From Akkermansia muciniphila (GTDB taxonomy: Bacteria; Verrucomicrobiota; Verrucomicrobiia; Limisphaerales; SIAT01), in the NCBI GenBank assembly GCA_945900775.1, contig CAMDJP010000003.1, forward strand, positions 1 through 64,000: a stretch of DNA of 64,000 nt. The letters run 5' to 3'. This document shows, piece by piece, positions 25,093 to 33,210 of this stretch. Every line of letters starts with the position of its first letter. Within the stretch, counting starts at the first letter, position 1. Both the position numbers and the translations under genes were made by a program. Below the pieces are notes generated by a model. The model was not told the DNA's origin. It was given only the letters and a program-made list of their open reading frames with translations, and did no database searches.

Positions 25093-27140
25093 TTCGGGAG
25101 ACCGCCGGCGGACTGCTCCGCGAGGGTTCTCTCCAAGCTCATCTTCTCGACTTGCCCACGTTCCGCCAGAAGTTTTTCCTCGTTGAAAAGAGTCCGCTTG
25201 AGGTTCACCTCAGCCTCGGCCTTGATAAAGGCCGCTCGAGACAGGTGCATGGCATTGTAAGCGGCGTTCTTCTCGGTCAACGCCTTCTCGGCGGCAAGGA
25301 GCGCCTCTGTCGCGGCCTTCTCGAGAGCAGCCTTGGCCGTGTCCCACTCCTTGAGTTTCGCCTGCAACTCGGTCAGCAGCTTCTCACCGTCGGCAATGAC
25401 CTTGGTCCGCTTCATCTCAGCGAGCATCACGTCTGCATTCGCTTTATTTTGCACGCTCACGATTTCTCCGGCAATCTTCTCAATGGTAGTGACCCACCCT
25501 GCTAAAATTTTGGCGCAGCTTCCTTCTTCGGTTTTGAACCGCATCAGCATCGTGGACAGTTCCTTAATGCGTGCATCGGCCAAGACCCGCACCCCCTGCA
25601 TCGAGGCTAGGGATTTTGTGGCAGCAGCCGACACGACTTTCGCCTCCTCCCGTTTGGCCGCGTTCTCGGGCTTTTTTTCGGCCTCCTTGGCATTGGGAAG
25701 TCGGTTGATCTTGTTGAGGTCTACGAGGATGGCCACGATCTCTTTGTGCGTGGCGACATCCTGATCTGCCTTGATGAGTTTCTTCCGCGCCTCCTCTAGG
25801 AGCTCGCTGTGCTGTGCAACCGATTTCTTCGAGACGGCGAGCAGCTTCTCGGCAATCTCCTTCTGCACGCTCGCGCTCTTGAGCCGATCCATCGCTGCCT
25901 TTAGAGCTATCTCGCCAGATAGGCGCTGCGCCTTGATAGCTGACTCGGCAACCGCGTGATCAAGTTTCGTCTTGGCCGTGGCTCTCTCCAACTCGGTCTT
26001 CATCACGACGCCCCTGTTGGCTTTGTCTTTAGCTGCGCCGCTGAGGAGGTCCGACTTATGACGCAACTCGATATTTGTCTTGTCCTTGGCTAGGACGTTG
26101 GTCCCGGCCTGCTTAACCGCCGCCAAGGCAACCCTAGAAAATTCCTCGGCGATGACCAGATTGCGCTGGGCGTTTGTGAGCGAGAGGCTCCTCTCCGCAG
26201 CTTTCTTGGAGGCGGCACGTGCCTGGGCAAACAATTGAGTCCGGGCTCGCCAGCGCAAAGCATGATACGAGGCAATTTTGGTGATTAGATTCTCCTGCTG
26301 CGCAGCTCGTTGGCGATCGATCTCGGTCAACATCTCCCACGCAGCCCACGCGGCAGCGAGGCGGTTGGTGGTTTTACCGAAGGAAATCTCCTCAAGTTTC
26401 GCGACTGGCAAACGCAAATCACGTAGGAATGGATCGACGAGGATCAGGGTGTCAGCTTCAGCGCGGAGGTCGCGGGCAAACAGCGCGGAACCATCCCGCA
26501 GACGAACCTCGAACTGCTCCCCCGCGAGCGCAGGTTTTTGCAGCACCACAGCGGTGGCCTCACGGTTCATCTCGAATTTTCGTTCACCAAAAAGGACAGA
26601 GGTCAACTTGATCGAACCGTTCTCGATGGACTTGAGTTTGCCCTCAACAAAATCTCCGGTCACAAGCAGCACACCGGACCGACCGGAGCGCAATGTATTG
26701 GCGCGGTAAGGCGTGATCGGTTGGAAAAAAATGGCAGCCGTGTTCGCCGTGGTCAAAGTGAAGCCAGCGGGCGACTCAGCAAGGCGCACGACGGAGTCAT
26801 CCATCTCGACTACCCCACCGACAAAGAACGCGCCGCCCCATGTCAGGACACCTATCGGCACGGTGCCGTGAGGAACGGCGTTCGTGATCGCAAATGCGAC
26901 CGGCGAATTGGTGGCGGGCGCAACCGGAACGATGGGCGAGGACGCGTCGAACAGGGCCTGCTTCAGTTGCGCGAGCGGGACTGTTTCGATTTTACCTTGC
27001 GGTGTGACAACGCGAATCGACCCACCCACAATCGCAATCTGTCCCTCGATAATTTGATCGGTGCGCGTGCGAACGGAACCAGCCTCTGCCACGAGCGTCC
27101 ATCCCAGTACGGAGAGCAGAATGAGTCGAGAGCGGTGCAT
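25089..27140 (-). CDS. Exported coiled-coil protein sharing modules with the PA14 protein
   Basis: The 683-residue product starts with a signal peptide (MHRSRLILLSVLGWTLVAEA). Residues 20-65 (GSVRTRTDQIIEGQI) and 97-262 (GVLTWGGAFF, RSGRSGVLLVTGDFVEGKLKS, VRLRDGSALFARDL) match the two flanking modules of the downstream PA14 protein. The remaining 420 residues are long Ala/Lys/Glu-rich helices predicted to form coiled coils (such as ERATAKTKLDHAVAESAIKA). No enzyme motif is seen. It ends by overlapping the PA14 gene start and begins 12 bases after the toroid gene. A structural or adaptor role in the envelope is likely. Confidence 0.8.
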   Translation of the reverse strand: MHRSRLILLSVLGWTLVAEAGSVRTRTDQIIEGQIAIVGGSIRVVTPQGKIETVPLAQLKQALFDASSPIVPVAPATNSPVAFAITNAVPHGTVPIGVLTWGGAFFVGGVVEMDDSVVRLAESPAGFTLTTANTAAIFFQPITPYRANTLRSGRSGVLLVTGDFVEGKLKSIENGSIKLTSVLFGERKFEMNREATAVVLQKPALAGEQFEVRLRDGSALFARDLRAEADTLILVDPFLRDLRLPVAKLEEISFGKTTNRLAAAWAAWEMLTEIDRQRAAQQENLITKIASYHALRWRARTQLFAQARAASKKAAERSLSLTNAQRNLVIAEEFSRVALAAVKQAGTNVLAKDKTNIELRHKSDLLSGAAKDKANRGVVMKTELERATAKTKLDHAVAESAIKAQRLSGEIALKAAMDRLKSASVQKEIAEKLLAVSKKSVAQHSELLEEARKKLIKADQDVATHKEIVAILVDLNKINRLPNAKEAEKKPENAAKREEAKVVSAAATKSLASMQGVRVLADARIKELSTMLMRFKTEEGSCAKILAGWVTTIEKIAGEIVSVQNKANADVMLAEMKRTKVIADGEKLLTELQAKLKEWDTAKAALEKAATEALLAAEKALTEKNAAYNAMHLSRAAFIKAEAEVNLKRTLFNEEKLLAERGQVEKMSLERTLAEQSAGGLPK

Positions 27141-27152
27141 CCGGCGGTAGGA

Positions 27153-28193
27153 TTATCGCTGGTAAAGCGGAAGATAATGATAAGGCATCGCGAGGACCAT
27201 CGTGAAGACAGCGGTGGCGTATACCGGTCCGACACTCCCGCGGCCCGCCGATCCCCAGAAGTAGTTTTCGCCGTCTTTCTTCGCAGACTTGATCAATCTA
27301 TCCTTCATCTCCGCGTACCATTTCTCCCACGTCTGACCACCAATCATGTACTGCGCGGGCGCGGCGTAGAAGCTGCCGTACACGTACCATTCCTGATCCT
27401 CGCGGTTGTTCTTGTTGAGATACTCGGAACCAGCCTTCACCTGGGGGTCCTCGTAGAGGCCGCAGACCTGCAGCGAATAAATCGCCGCCGACGTTCGCGC
27501 GAAACCAGGGCCGCCGCCGGGTTGGTATCCGAAGCCGCCGCTGCTGGGATGGTAGCAGGCCTTCACGTACTTCACCGCGTCATCAATTGTCTTTTGCGGC
27601 ACTTCGATGCCGGAGTTCTTCGCGGCGCGCAACGCCACGACTTGCAGCACGGTCACGGACATATCGGCATCCTTGGCGATTGGGCGGTAACGCCAACCGC
27701 CCTCGTCGTTCTGACTGCTGATGATGAGCTTGATGGCGCGGTCGAGCTTCTGGCGAATGACCGGCGAACGGGTCTGCCCGTACAACTCGGCGAGCGCAAT
27801 GGTCGCGATGCCGTGGGCATACATGTACTGACCGCTGGGGCGCTGGCCGTAAATCCCCTCGGTGGTCATCTGATCGAGGAGATACTGCAATCCGGCAGCG
27901 ACCTGCTTGCCATACTCACCTTCACCGGGCAGATGACCGGCGGATTGAAAAGCCATCAACGTGTAAGCCGTGATGGCGACCGGGTGCGCCTGCTCCTCGC
28001 CGCTGATGGCCCAAGAGCCGTTGGCTTTTTGATTTGCAGCGAGCCACTTGAGAGAGCCTTTGATGACCGCTTCCGTCTTTTCATCCACCACCACCGTGTC
28101 GCGCTTGGCAGCGGGACCGGCGCCGGGTGCGGCAATCGAAAGAGTCGCAAACACCCCGCAAAACGCGGCAGCGAGAGGGAACAACCCAGACAT
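27153..28193 (-). CDS. Exported prenyltransferase/squalene-cyclase-like alpha/alpha-toroid protein
   Basis: The protein has 346 residues from ATG 28193, which has GGAAGTGAAG just upstream; GTG 28202, overlapping the previous stop as GTGA, is an alternative. A signal peptide (SGLFPLAAAFCGVFATLSIA) is followed by repeated QW-like helical hairpins: LKWLAANQKANGSWAI, LQYLLDQMTTEGIYGQ, IKLIISSQNDEGGWRY, VKYVKACYHPSSGGFGY. The repeats define the alpha/alpha toroid of squalene cyclases and alpha-macroglobulin-type proteins. I see no DxDD catalytic acid motif, so a binding or scaffolding role is more likely than cyclisation. Confidence 0.85.
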   Translation of the reverse strand: MSGLFPLAAAFCGVFATLSIAAPGAGPAAKRDTVVVDEKTEAVIKGSLKWLAANQKANGSWAISGEEQAHPVAITAYTLMAFQSAGHLPGEGEYGKQVAAGLQYLLDQMTTEGIYGQRPSGQYMYAHGIATIALAELYGQTRSPVIRQKLDRAIKLIISSQNDEGGWRYRPIAKDADMSVTVLQVVALRAAKNSGIEVPQKTIDDAVKYVKACYHPSSGGFGYQPGGGPGFARTSAAIYSLQVCGLYEDPQVKAGSEYLNKNNREDQEWYVYGSFYAAPAQYMIGGQTWEKWYAEMKDRLIKSAKKDGENYFWGSAGRGSVGPVYATAVFTMVLAMPYHYLPLYQR

Positions 28194-28198
28194 AAACT

Positions 28199-31100
28199 TC
28201 ACTTCCGATTGCCCGAGTCGGACAGGTTGCGAAGGAATTGCTCGACCAGCGGGCCGTATTCCTCGGGATACTTTTCACCCTGCGACTGGAGAATCGCGTT
28301 GCGATCGCGCTTGGGCAGGCTGATGAAGGTGGACTGGCCTTTCACGTTGCGGCGCGGCCCATCTGCACCACCCGAACCAGCCCAGTTACCGATGTCGCCA
28401 GTACCCTTCGGCGCCGGCTCACCTTGACCGGGCTGTTTGCCGGGCTGTTGACCCTGACCTTGGCCTTGACCCTGCCCCGGCTGCTGACCTTGGCCGGGTT
28501 GTTGGCCTTGACCGGGTTGTTGGCCAGGCTGCTGACCTTGACCCTGAGCCAATTCCGGGGTGCCGACTCCACTTTGAGCGAGAGCGAGAGCGGCAGCGGC
28601 CTGAGCCAACGCCTGCTGCGCGGCAGCGGCATTCGCCTGCGCGGGCATCGGGGCGTTCGCGGCGGCTTGCGCGGCGGCATTCGCGAGCGCTTGCTGCGCC
28701 TGCTGAACAGCCTGCTGCGCGGCGGCGGGCAGCTGCTGCGCACCGGCGGCAAGCGGGCTGACAAGATTGGCGGCGTTCTCAAGCGGCTGTGCGGCGGGCG
28801 TGGCGCTCATTGCGGCCAACTGCTGCGCCATCTGCACGGCCTCGGCTTGCATCTTACCAAGCTGCGGCAATGACGGTGGGGCTTCACCCTTGCCCTCGCC
28901 TTTGCCCTCGCCTTTGCCCTCACCTTTGCCCTCACCTTTGCCCTCACCTTTGCCCTCACCTTTGCCTTCGCCTTCGCCTTTGTCCTGCGGTTTCTCACCG
29001 GCGGGTTGAGCGGCTTCGATGCCCTTCTGTGCTTTCTTCATGCTCTCAATCGCGCCCGGAATGTTGTTCTCAGCGAGTTGCTTTGCCGCTTCTGCAGCGG
29101 CTTGTTTCGCCTCCTGAACAGGCGCTTCGGCCGGTGCATTCTTGGCAACTTCCCCGAGGGCCTTGGCAATCTGCTGCTGCTTCTCGATCAACTGCTCGGC
29201 AAGACCCGCCTGCGGCTCGAGCTTGGCCAGGGCCTGATTGAGTTCCTGCTGAGCCTGATCAATCGCGGCGGCCGCGGCGGCGATCGCTTTCTGATCGTTG
29301 CTCGGCGGTTCACCCAGTTCGGCGGCGAGCTGGGCGGCCTGCTGATCCACGGCTTTTTTGGCGGCCTGCAAATCGGCAATCGCTTGCGCCTGTGGCTCAC
29401 GAGCGGCTTGGGCGTTGGGCTTGTCGAGCTGGCCCTTGGCGGCTTCCATGTTCTTCTTGGCATTTTCAAGAGCGTTGGCGGCAGCCTCAGGGGCGTTGGC
29501 TTTCATCGCCTCAGCTTTGGTGTCGGCGGTCTCCTTGCTGAGATCGTTCTGAGCCTTGGCGTTGGCAGCATTCTCCTTGGCCATTTCCTTCGCGTTGGCC
29601 TCGGGCTTGGCAGCGTTTTCAGGCTTACCAGCATTCTCTGGTTTGGCGCCATTCTCAGGCTTGCCTGGATTGTTTTCGGGCTTGGGAGAATTCTCGGGCT
29701 TAGCGGCGTTCTCTGGTTTGCCAGCGTTGTTCTCGGGCTTGGCCGTGTCGGCCGCCTTCTGCTTCTCAGCGGTCTTGGCGGTGTCCATCTGCACCTTCTG
29801 CTGGTCCTCGATGAGCTTGCTGATTTTCTGGCCGAGTTCCTTGAGCTTGGCCACCTCTTCCTTGGCCTTTTCCATCTGGGCAATCTGCTGACCGAGTTGC
29901 TGGTCGGCTTTGTTGAGAGCGTCAATGGCGGCCTGCTGGGCTTCGGGGGAATTTTTCGCCTCGGCGAGCTTATCCTCGGACTTCTTCATCTGCTTGGCAG
30001 CCTCGGCGATCGACTCGGCGGCCTCGGGTGCCGTCTCGGCGGCCTGCTTCTGCGCATCCTGCGTCTGGGCCTTGGTCTCAGCCTGCTTGGGGGCCTGCTC
30101 TTTGAGGGCGGAATCCTTGGTCTCAGGCTTGTCGTTCTTCTCGGCCTTGGCGGCGTCTTCCTTGATCTTCTTCTCGGCCTCAATCAACTCGCGGACTTGC
30201 TTCTGCAGCTCCTTGGCAGCGGCAATCTTGTCCTTGGGTTTCTCGGTCTGCATCTTGGCGAGCTGTTCCTGCAGCGACCTCTTGGCCTCTTCCATCTTGG
30301 CGAGGGCCTGCTGCTGCTTCTCGGGGGCGACGGCGGTCTTCTGCCGCACCTCGGTGGTCTTATCGGCGATAGCAGCCCGAGCTTCCTGCTGCTTATCGGT
30401 GGCGGTCTTGAGATCCTCGGAAGCCTTCGGAGCGACAGTCTGTACGTCCTCGCGAATGGAATCGGTACGGTCCACGAGATCGCCCTGCTTCTTCTCGGCA
30501 TCGACGGTGTCGGTGGTCTTTTCAATGTTCTTGGTCTGCTCCATCAACTGCTTCTGGTCAACCATGGCCTTTTCTAGGTCACGGAGCGCCTGTCGGATAA
30601 TCTCGTCCTTATCGCGGGCGGCCGCGAGCAGCTTGGAGAGGTCGAGCATCAGGTCACGGGCCTTCTTCTCGTTGCCGGCGGCGGAGAGAAGATTCTGCTG
30701 CTTGAGGTCGCCGGTAGCGGAATCCATCGTGGGCAGGAAGCGGCCTTCAGCGGATTTCTGCAACGCGAGACGCGGACGGACTTCGATGTTCGGGTCCACT
30801 TCTTTGGAAAGTTTCTCGAGCTTCGCGATGAGAATCTTCGCTTCGTCACCGAGGGAACCCTGCTCGGATTCCTGAAGCTGCATAGAGATTTTGTAGGACT
30901 CGGTGTAGCGGCCGGCACCGGCGCGAGTGGTGGCCTCGAGGCCAACGCCTTCCTTGAGGTTCGCGTTCTGGCGGACGGCGAGGGCGGCGAAACGGAGCGA
31001 GAGCTGCTGCAGCACCTGTTGGCGTTGGTATTCAAGGAGAAGTTGGCGGAGCTGGACAACGATGCCTTTTTGACCCGTAAAGGCATCCACGATGCGGCGG

Positions 31101-31411
31101 TTCACGGTGCCGGCATCCTTGTCGTTGCGCGCGTCGCGGAGCAACTCGACAACGCGTTGAATCTCCTTCTCAGAAAGTTTGCCGAGGACGCCGCGGATGG
31201 CCTTGAGAATCTCGACGTCGTCGCCGGTGAGACCGTTGCGCTCGTACTCCTCGATGACGCTCGAGAGCAGCTTGTTCACGCGGTCGGTGGTGGTGCGAAT
31301 CTGCTCCTGCTTGACCTCCTGCTGGAGCAGGCGGTCCGAGGGGGTCTCGACCGGCACGGCGAACGCCATCGGGGCGAGCGCGAGGAGCATTGCGAGCATC
31401 AGTTTATTCAT
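28199..31411 (-). CDS. Giant low-complexity coiled-coil envelope protein of the MoxR operon
   Basis: The start is ATG 31411, preceded by AGGCAAT, giving 1070 residues with a signal peptide (MNKLMLAMLLALAPMAFA). Residues 20-400 are long charged helices (VIEEYERNGLTGDDVEILKA, IRQALRDLEKAMVDQKQLME). They are followed by Lys/Glu/Ala coiled coil, a run of Pro-Glu-Asn/Lys units (GKPENAGKPENAA-type), more Gln/Ala helices, seven tandem GEGK units, an Ala-rich stretch and a Gly-Gln-Pro tract (GQGQQPGQ). The last 60 residues are ordinary (TFISLPKRDRNAILQSQGEKYPEEYGP). Similar proteins often follow DUF4175-type genes. Its role may be structural. An upstream gap of 125 bases leaves room for an internal promoter. 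Confidence 0.8.
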   Translation of the reverse strand: MNKLMLAMLLALAPMAFAVPVETPSDRLLQQEVKQEQIRTTTDRVNKLLSSVIEEYERNGLTGDDVEILKAIRGVLGKLSEKEIQRVVELLRDARNDKDAGTVNRRIVDAFTGQKGIVVQLRQLLLEYQRQQVLQQLSLRFAALAVRQNANLKEGVGLEATTRAGAGRYTESYKISMQLQESEQGSLGDEAKILIAKLEKLSKEVDPNIEVRPRLALQKSAEGRFLPTMDSATGDLKQQNLLSAAGNEKKARDLMLDLSKLLAAARDKDEIIRQALRDLEKAMVDQKQLMEQTKNIEKTTDTVDAEKKQGDLVDRTDSIREDVQTVAPKASEDLKTATDKQQEARAAIADKTTEVRQKTAVAPEKQQQALAKMEEAKRSLQEQLAKMQTEKPKDKIAAAKELQKQVRELIEAEKKIKEDAAKAEKNDKPETKDSALKEQAPKQAETKAQTQDAQKQAAETAPEAAESIAEAAKQMKKSEDKLAEAKNSPEAQQAAIDALNKADQQLGQQIAQMEKAKEEVAKLKELGQKISKLIEDQQKVQMDTAKTAEKQKAADTAKPENNAGKPENAAKPENSPKPENNPGKPENGAKPENAGKPENAAKPEANAKEMAKENAANAKAQNDLSKETADTKAEAMKANAPEAAANALENAKKNMEAAKGQLDKPNAQAAREPQAQAIADLQAAKKAVDQQAAQLAAELGEPPSNDQKAIAAAAAAIDQAQQELNQALAKLEPQAGLAEQLIEKQQQIAKALGEVAKNAPAEAPVQEAKQAAAEAAKQLAENNIPGAIESMKKAQKGIEAAQPAGEKPQDKGEGEGKGEGKGEGKGEGKGEGKGEGKGEGKGEAPPSLPQLGKMQAEAVQMAQQLAAMSATPAAQPLENAANLVSPLAAGAQQLPAAAQQAVQQAQQALANAAAQAAANAPMPAQANAAAAQQALAQAAAALALAQSGVGTPELAQGQGQQPGQQPGQGQQPGQGQQPGQGQGQGQGQQPGKQPGQGEPAPKGTGDIGNWAGSGGADGPRRNVKGQSTFISLPKRDRNAILQSQGEKYPEEYGPLVEQFLRNLSDSGNRK
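28421..28550 (-). repeat. Gly-Gln-Pro coding repeat tract
   Basis: Imperfect short units (minus strand, coding GQGQQPGQ-type residues) repeat about twelve times inside the 1070-residue protein. Unit lengths vary between 6 and 15 bases, so the tract could change length by slippage. Confidence 0.7.
28882..28983 (-). repeat. 12-bp tandem repeat coding GEGK units
   Basis: On the plus strand the unit CTTTGCCCTCAC recurs about eight times with single-base variants (CTTTGCCCTCGC, CTTTGCCTTCGC). The central copies are identical. It encodes seven GEGK units in the large coiled-coil protein. There are no spacers, so it is not a CRISPR. Confidence 0.9.
29600..29742 (-). repeat. Pro-Glu-Asn/Lys coding repeat tract
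   Basis: The minus strand encodes about eight KPEN units separated by one to three residues (NAG, NAA, NSP, NPG, GA). At DNA level the units are 12 to 18 bases and diverged, unlike the nearly identical GEGK units. Confidence 0.7.
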
Positions 31412-31536
31412 ATTGCCTGACCTTTGTTTGGTGCGGTTGTGTTCCAACGACTGCTTTAAAAACCGGATTGCAGGTGAAAAGTAGCAAAAGCCCTCCGCAC
31501 ACGCAATGAATTAGACGCCCTTTCGACGGGTGCCTC

Positions 31537-33210
31537 CTACTTTTGTTCAGCCTTTTCGCGGATCAACGTTCCGAGCCGCTGGTTCAGCTTTTCCTGGTCG
31601 CTGGCCACGTCGCTGATGCTGCCCAAGAAATCGCCGGCGCGGTTCAGCAAGTCAGCGCGTTTCTCCGCATCGCTCACCACTTTGGCGGTGAAACGAGCGC
31701 TGACCCCCACACCGGGACCGGTCACGTCGTTGTTGTCCTCCACCTCGATCCAGTAATCGATGGAACTACCCTCGGGCGGAAGCGGACTGAGCTTGCCCAC
31801 GTTCCATTCGTAGCGGTTGCGAACGACGCGATCGGGTCGGCCGGTGTCGAGCGGGAACGACTTCGCCGCAGCGCCATCCACCGAATAGGCGAGGCGGACT
31901 TTGGTAACAGCGAAATCATCCAGCGCCTCAAAAGCCATCAGCAGGCGCGCACGCTGGGTGATGAGGTCTTCTTTGCGATCGGGATAGGTGATGCGCACGG
32001 TCGGCGCCTTGTCAGGTAGCAGGTCCACGCGATAGACCGCCTCATCCTTAGAGGTGATGCCCTGCTTGTCCACGAGATGGATGCTGAACCCGTTGAACTC
32101 CTCCTTCGGCACAGGAATCTCGGTCGTCAGATCGCGCGCGTTAGCGGCAATCTTCATCGCCAATTTGTTTGTGGTGGTCGTGCCGAAAAGCCAGACCTCC
32201 GCCTGCGTCACTTCCTTGCTCGGCGTCACCTTCAACTTCAGCACGCTGCCGGCGAGTAGGGTCAGGTCGCCCAGAGAACGCTTCACCGAACCGAGCTCGG
32301 TGTACTTCGGAAAATCCTGCACCGCTTCGATGGCAGCGATGCTCGGCCGCGGTACCACCTCGACCTTCGTGGACTGGCTCTGACCGTCGTTCAGCTTCAC
32401 GATGAAGGTGAACGATTCGGTCACCGACTCGAGTGTACGGACGAAACGGACCTCGTTCGTGCGCCCCATCGGATACTCCATCGTTCGACCCGAGGCGTAC
32501 TTCACGAGGAGCTTACCGTCTTTCGGTACCAAACCGCGCGCGGTGGCTTCGATGGTCACCGATTCGCTCGTCGGCACAATCCGGTCCCCACCCACGAGCT
32601 GCACGCGGGTCTTGCGCGGTACCGACGTGTCCTGCGAAAGGAAGGCGCGCTTGAGCAAATCGTGTGCATCGTCGCCGAGCGAGCGATAGCTGTAGGCGCC
32701 GGCGCCGATGAAAACCAGAGCGGCGAGAGCGAGCTTCACGAAACGAAGGGCGTTGATCACGTCGCCGAACTGAATCGGCCGCGCCATCTGCTCGGTCTCG
32801 CGCACCAACTCCGTTACCAGCACCGGCGAGGCGCCAGCGGGAATCGCGCGCGGCTGCGTGAGCTGGAGCGCGGCAATCAGGCGCGAACGGAACTGCGGCA
32901 GCGCGCGCTCGACAAGCAGCGCCACCGCATTGTCATCCGGGCGGCGGAGAATGGGCGTGAGAACGTCCCGGAAAAGAACGTAGGCAAGGGCACTCGCATT
33001 CAGCGCGAGCAACGCGGCGCGTGCGGTCAGAGGAAGGTCGAGCAGCCAATCGGCGAGCATCCCCCCTGCAAGCAGGCCCGTGACAAGAATGATCGCAATC
33101 GACACGCCGCTGCCGGCGGTGACCGTCAGCAGCTTCGTGCGAACGCCGGCGAGCTTCTCGTGCAGCAGTGCGCTGGGCGCGATGGATTGGTTGGCAGTGT
33201 CGGTGCTCAT
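31537..33210 (-). CDS. DUF4175-like membrane protein
   Basis: The start is ATG 33210 (MSTDTANQS), overlapping the upstream stop as ATGA; the frame continues ten codons further up without support. The 557-residue protein has two N-terminal membrane segments (GVSIAIILVTGLLAGGMLA, LTARAALLALNASALAYVLF) and a third near residue 160 (LALAALVFIGAGAYSY). A large extracytoplasmic beta-rich region follows, with Ig-like sheets (RKTRVQLVGGDRIVPTSESVTIEATA, PTVRITYPDRKEDLI, SIDYWIEVEDNNDVTGPG). This layout matches the DUF4175 type seen after BatA genes. A C-terminal helix is charged. Function unknown; it probably links the inner-membrane part of the system to its exported partners. Confidence 0.75.
   Translation of the reverse strand: MSTDTANQSIAPSALLHEKLAGVRTKLLTVTAGSGVSIAIILVTGLLAGGMLADWLLDLPLTARAALLALNASALAYVLFRDVLTPILRRPDDNAVALLVERALPQFRSRLIAALQLTQPRAIPAGASPVLVTELVRETEQMARPIQFGDVINALRFVKLALAALVFIGAGAYSYRSLGDDAHDLLKRAFLSQDTSVPRKTRVQLVGGDRIVPTSESVTIEATARGLVPKDGKLLVKYASGRTMEYPMGRTNEVRFVRTLESVTESFTFIVKLNDGQSQSTKVEVVPRPSIAAIEAVQDFPKYTELGSVKRSLGDLTLLAGSVLKLKVTPSKEVTQAEVWLFGTTTTNKLAMKIAANARDLTTEIPVPKEEFNGFSIHLVDKQGITSKDEAVYRVDLLPDKAPTVRITYPDRKEDLITQRARLLMAFEALDDFAVTKVRLAYSVDGAAAKSFPLDTGRPDRVVRNRYEWNVGKLSPLPPEGSSIDYWIEVEDNNDVTGPGVGVSARFTAKVVSDAEKRADLLNRAGDFLGSISDVASDQEKLNQRLGTLIREKAEQK

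Noticed and set aside
26538-28427. 629-codon plus-strand open frame opposite the toroid and coiled-coil genes
   Set aside because: Antisense to well-supported genes, His/Arg-rich composition and no domain; produced by GC bias at third positions.
28882-28983. CRISPR-like array
   Set aside because: The 12-bp units are contiguous, in frame and code for GEGK; there are no spacers and no cas genes.
29006-30875. Two long plus-strand frames rich in Leu/Gly and Ser
   Set aside because: They are reverse readings of the Lys/Glu/Ala/Gln low-complexity protein and look hydrophobic only for that reason.
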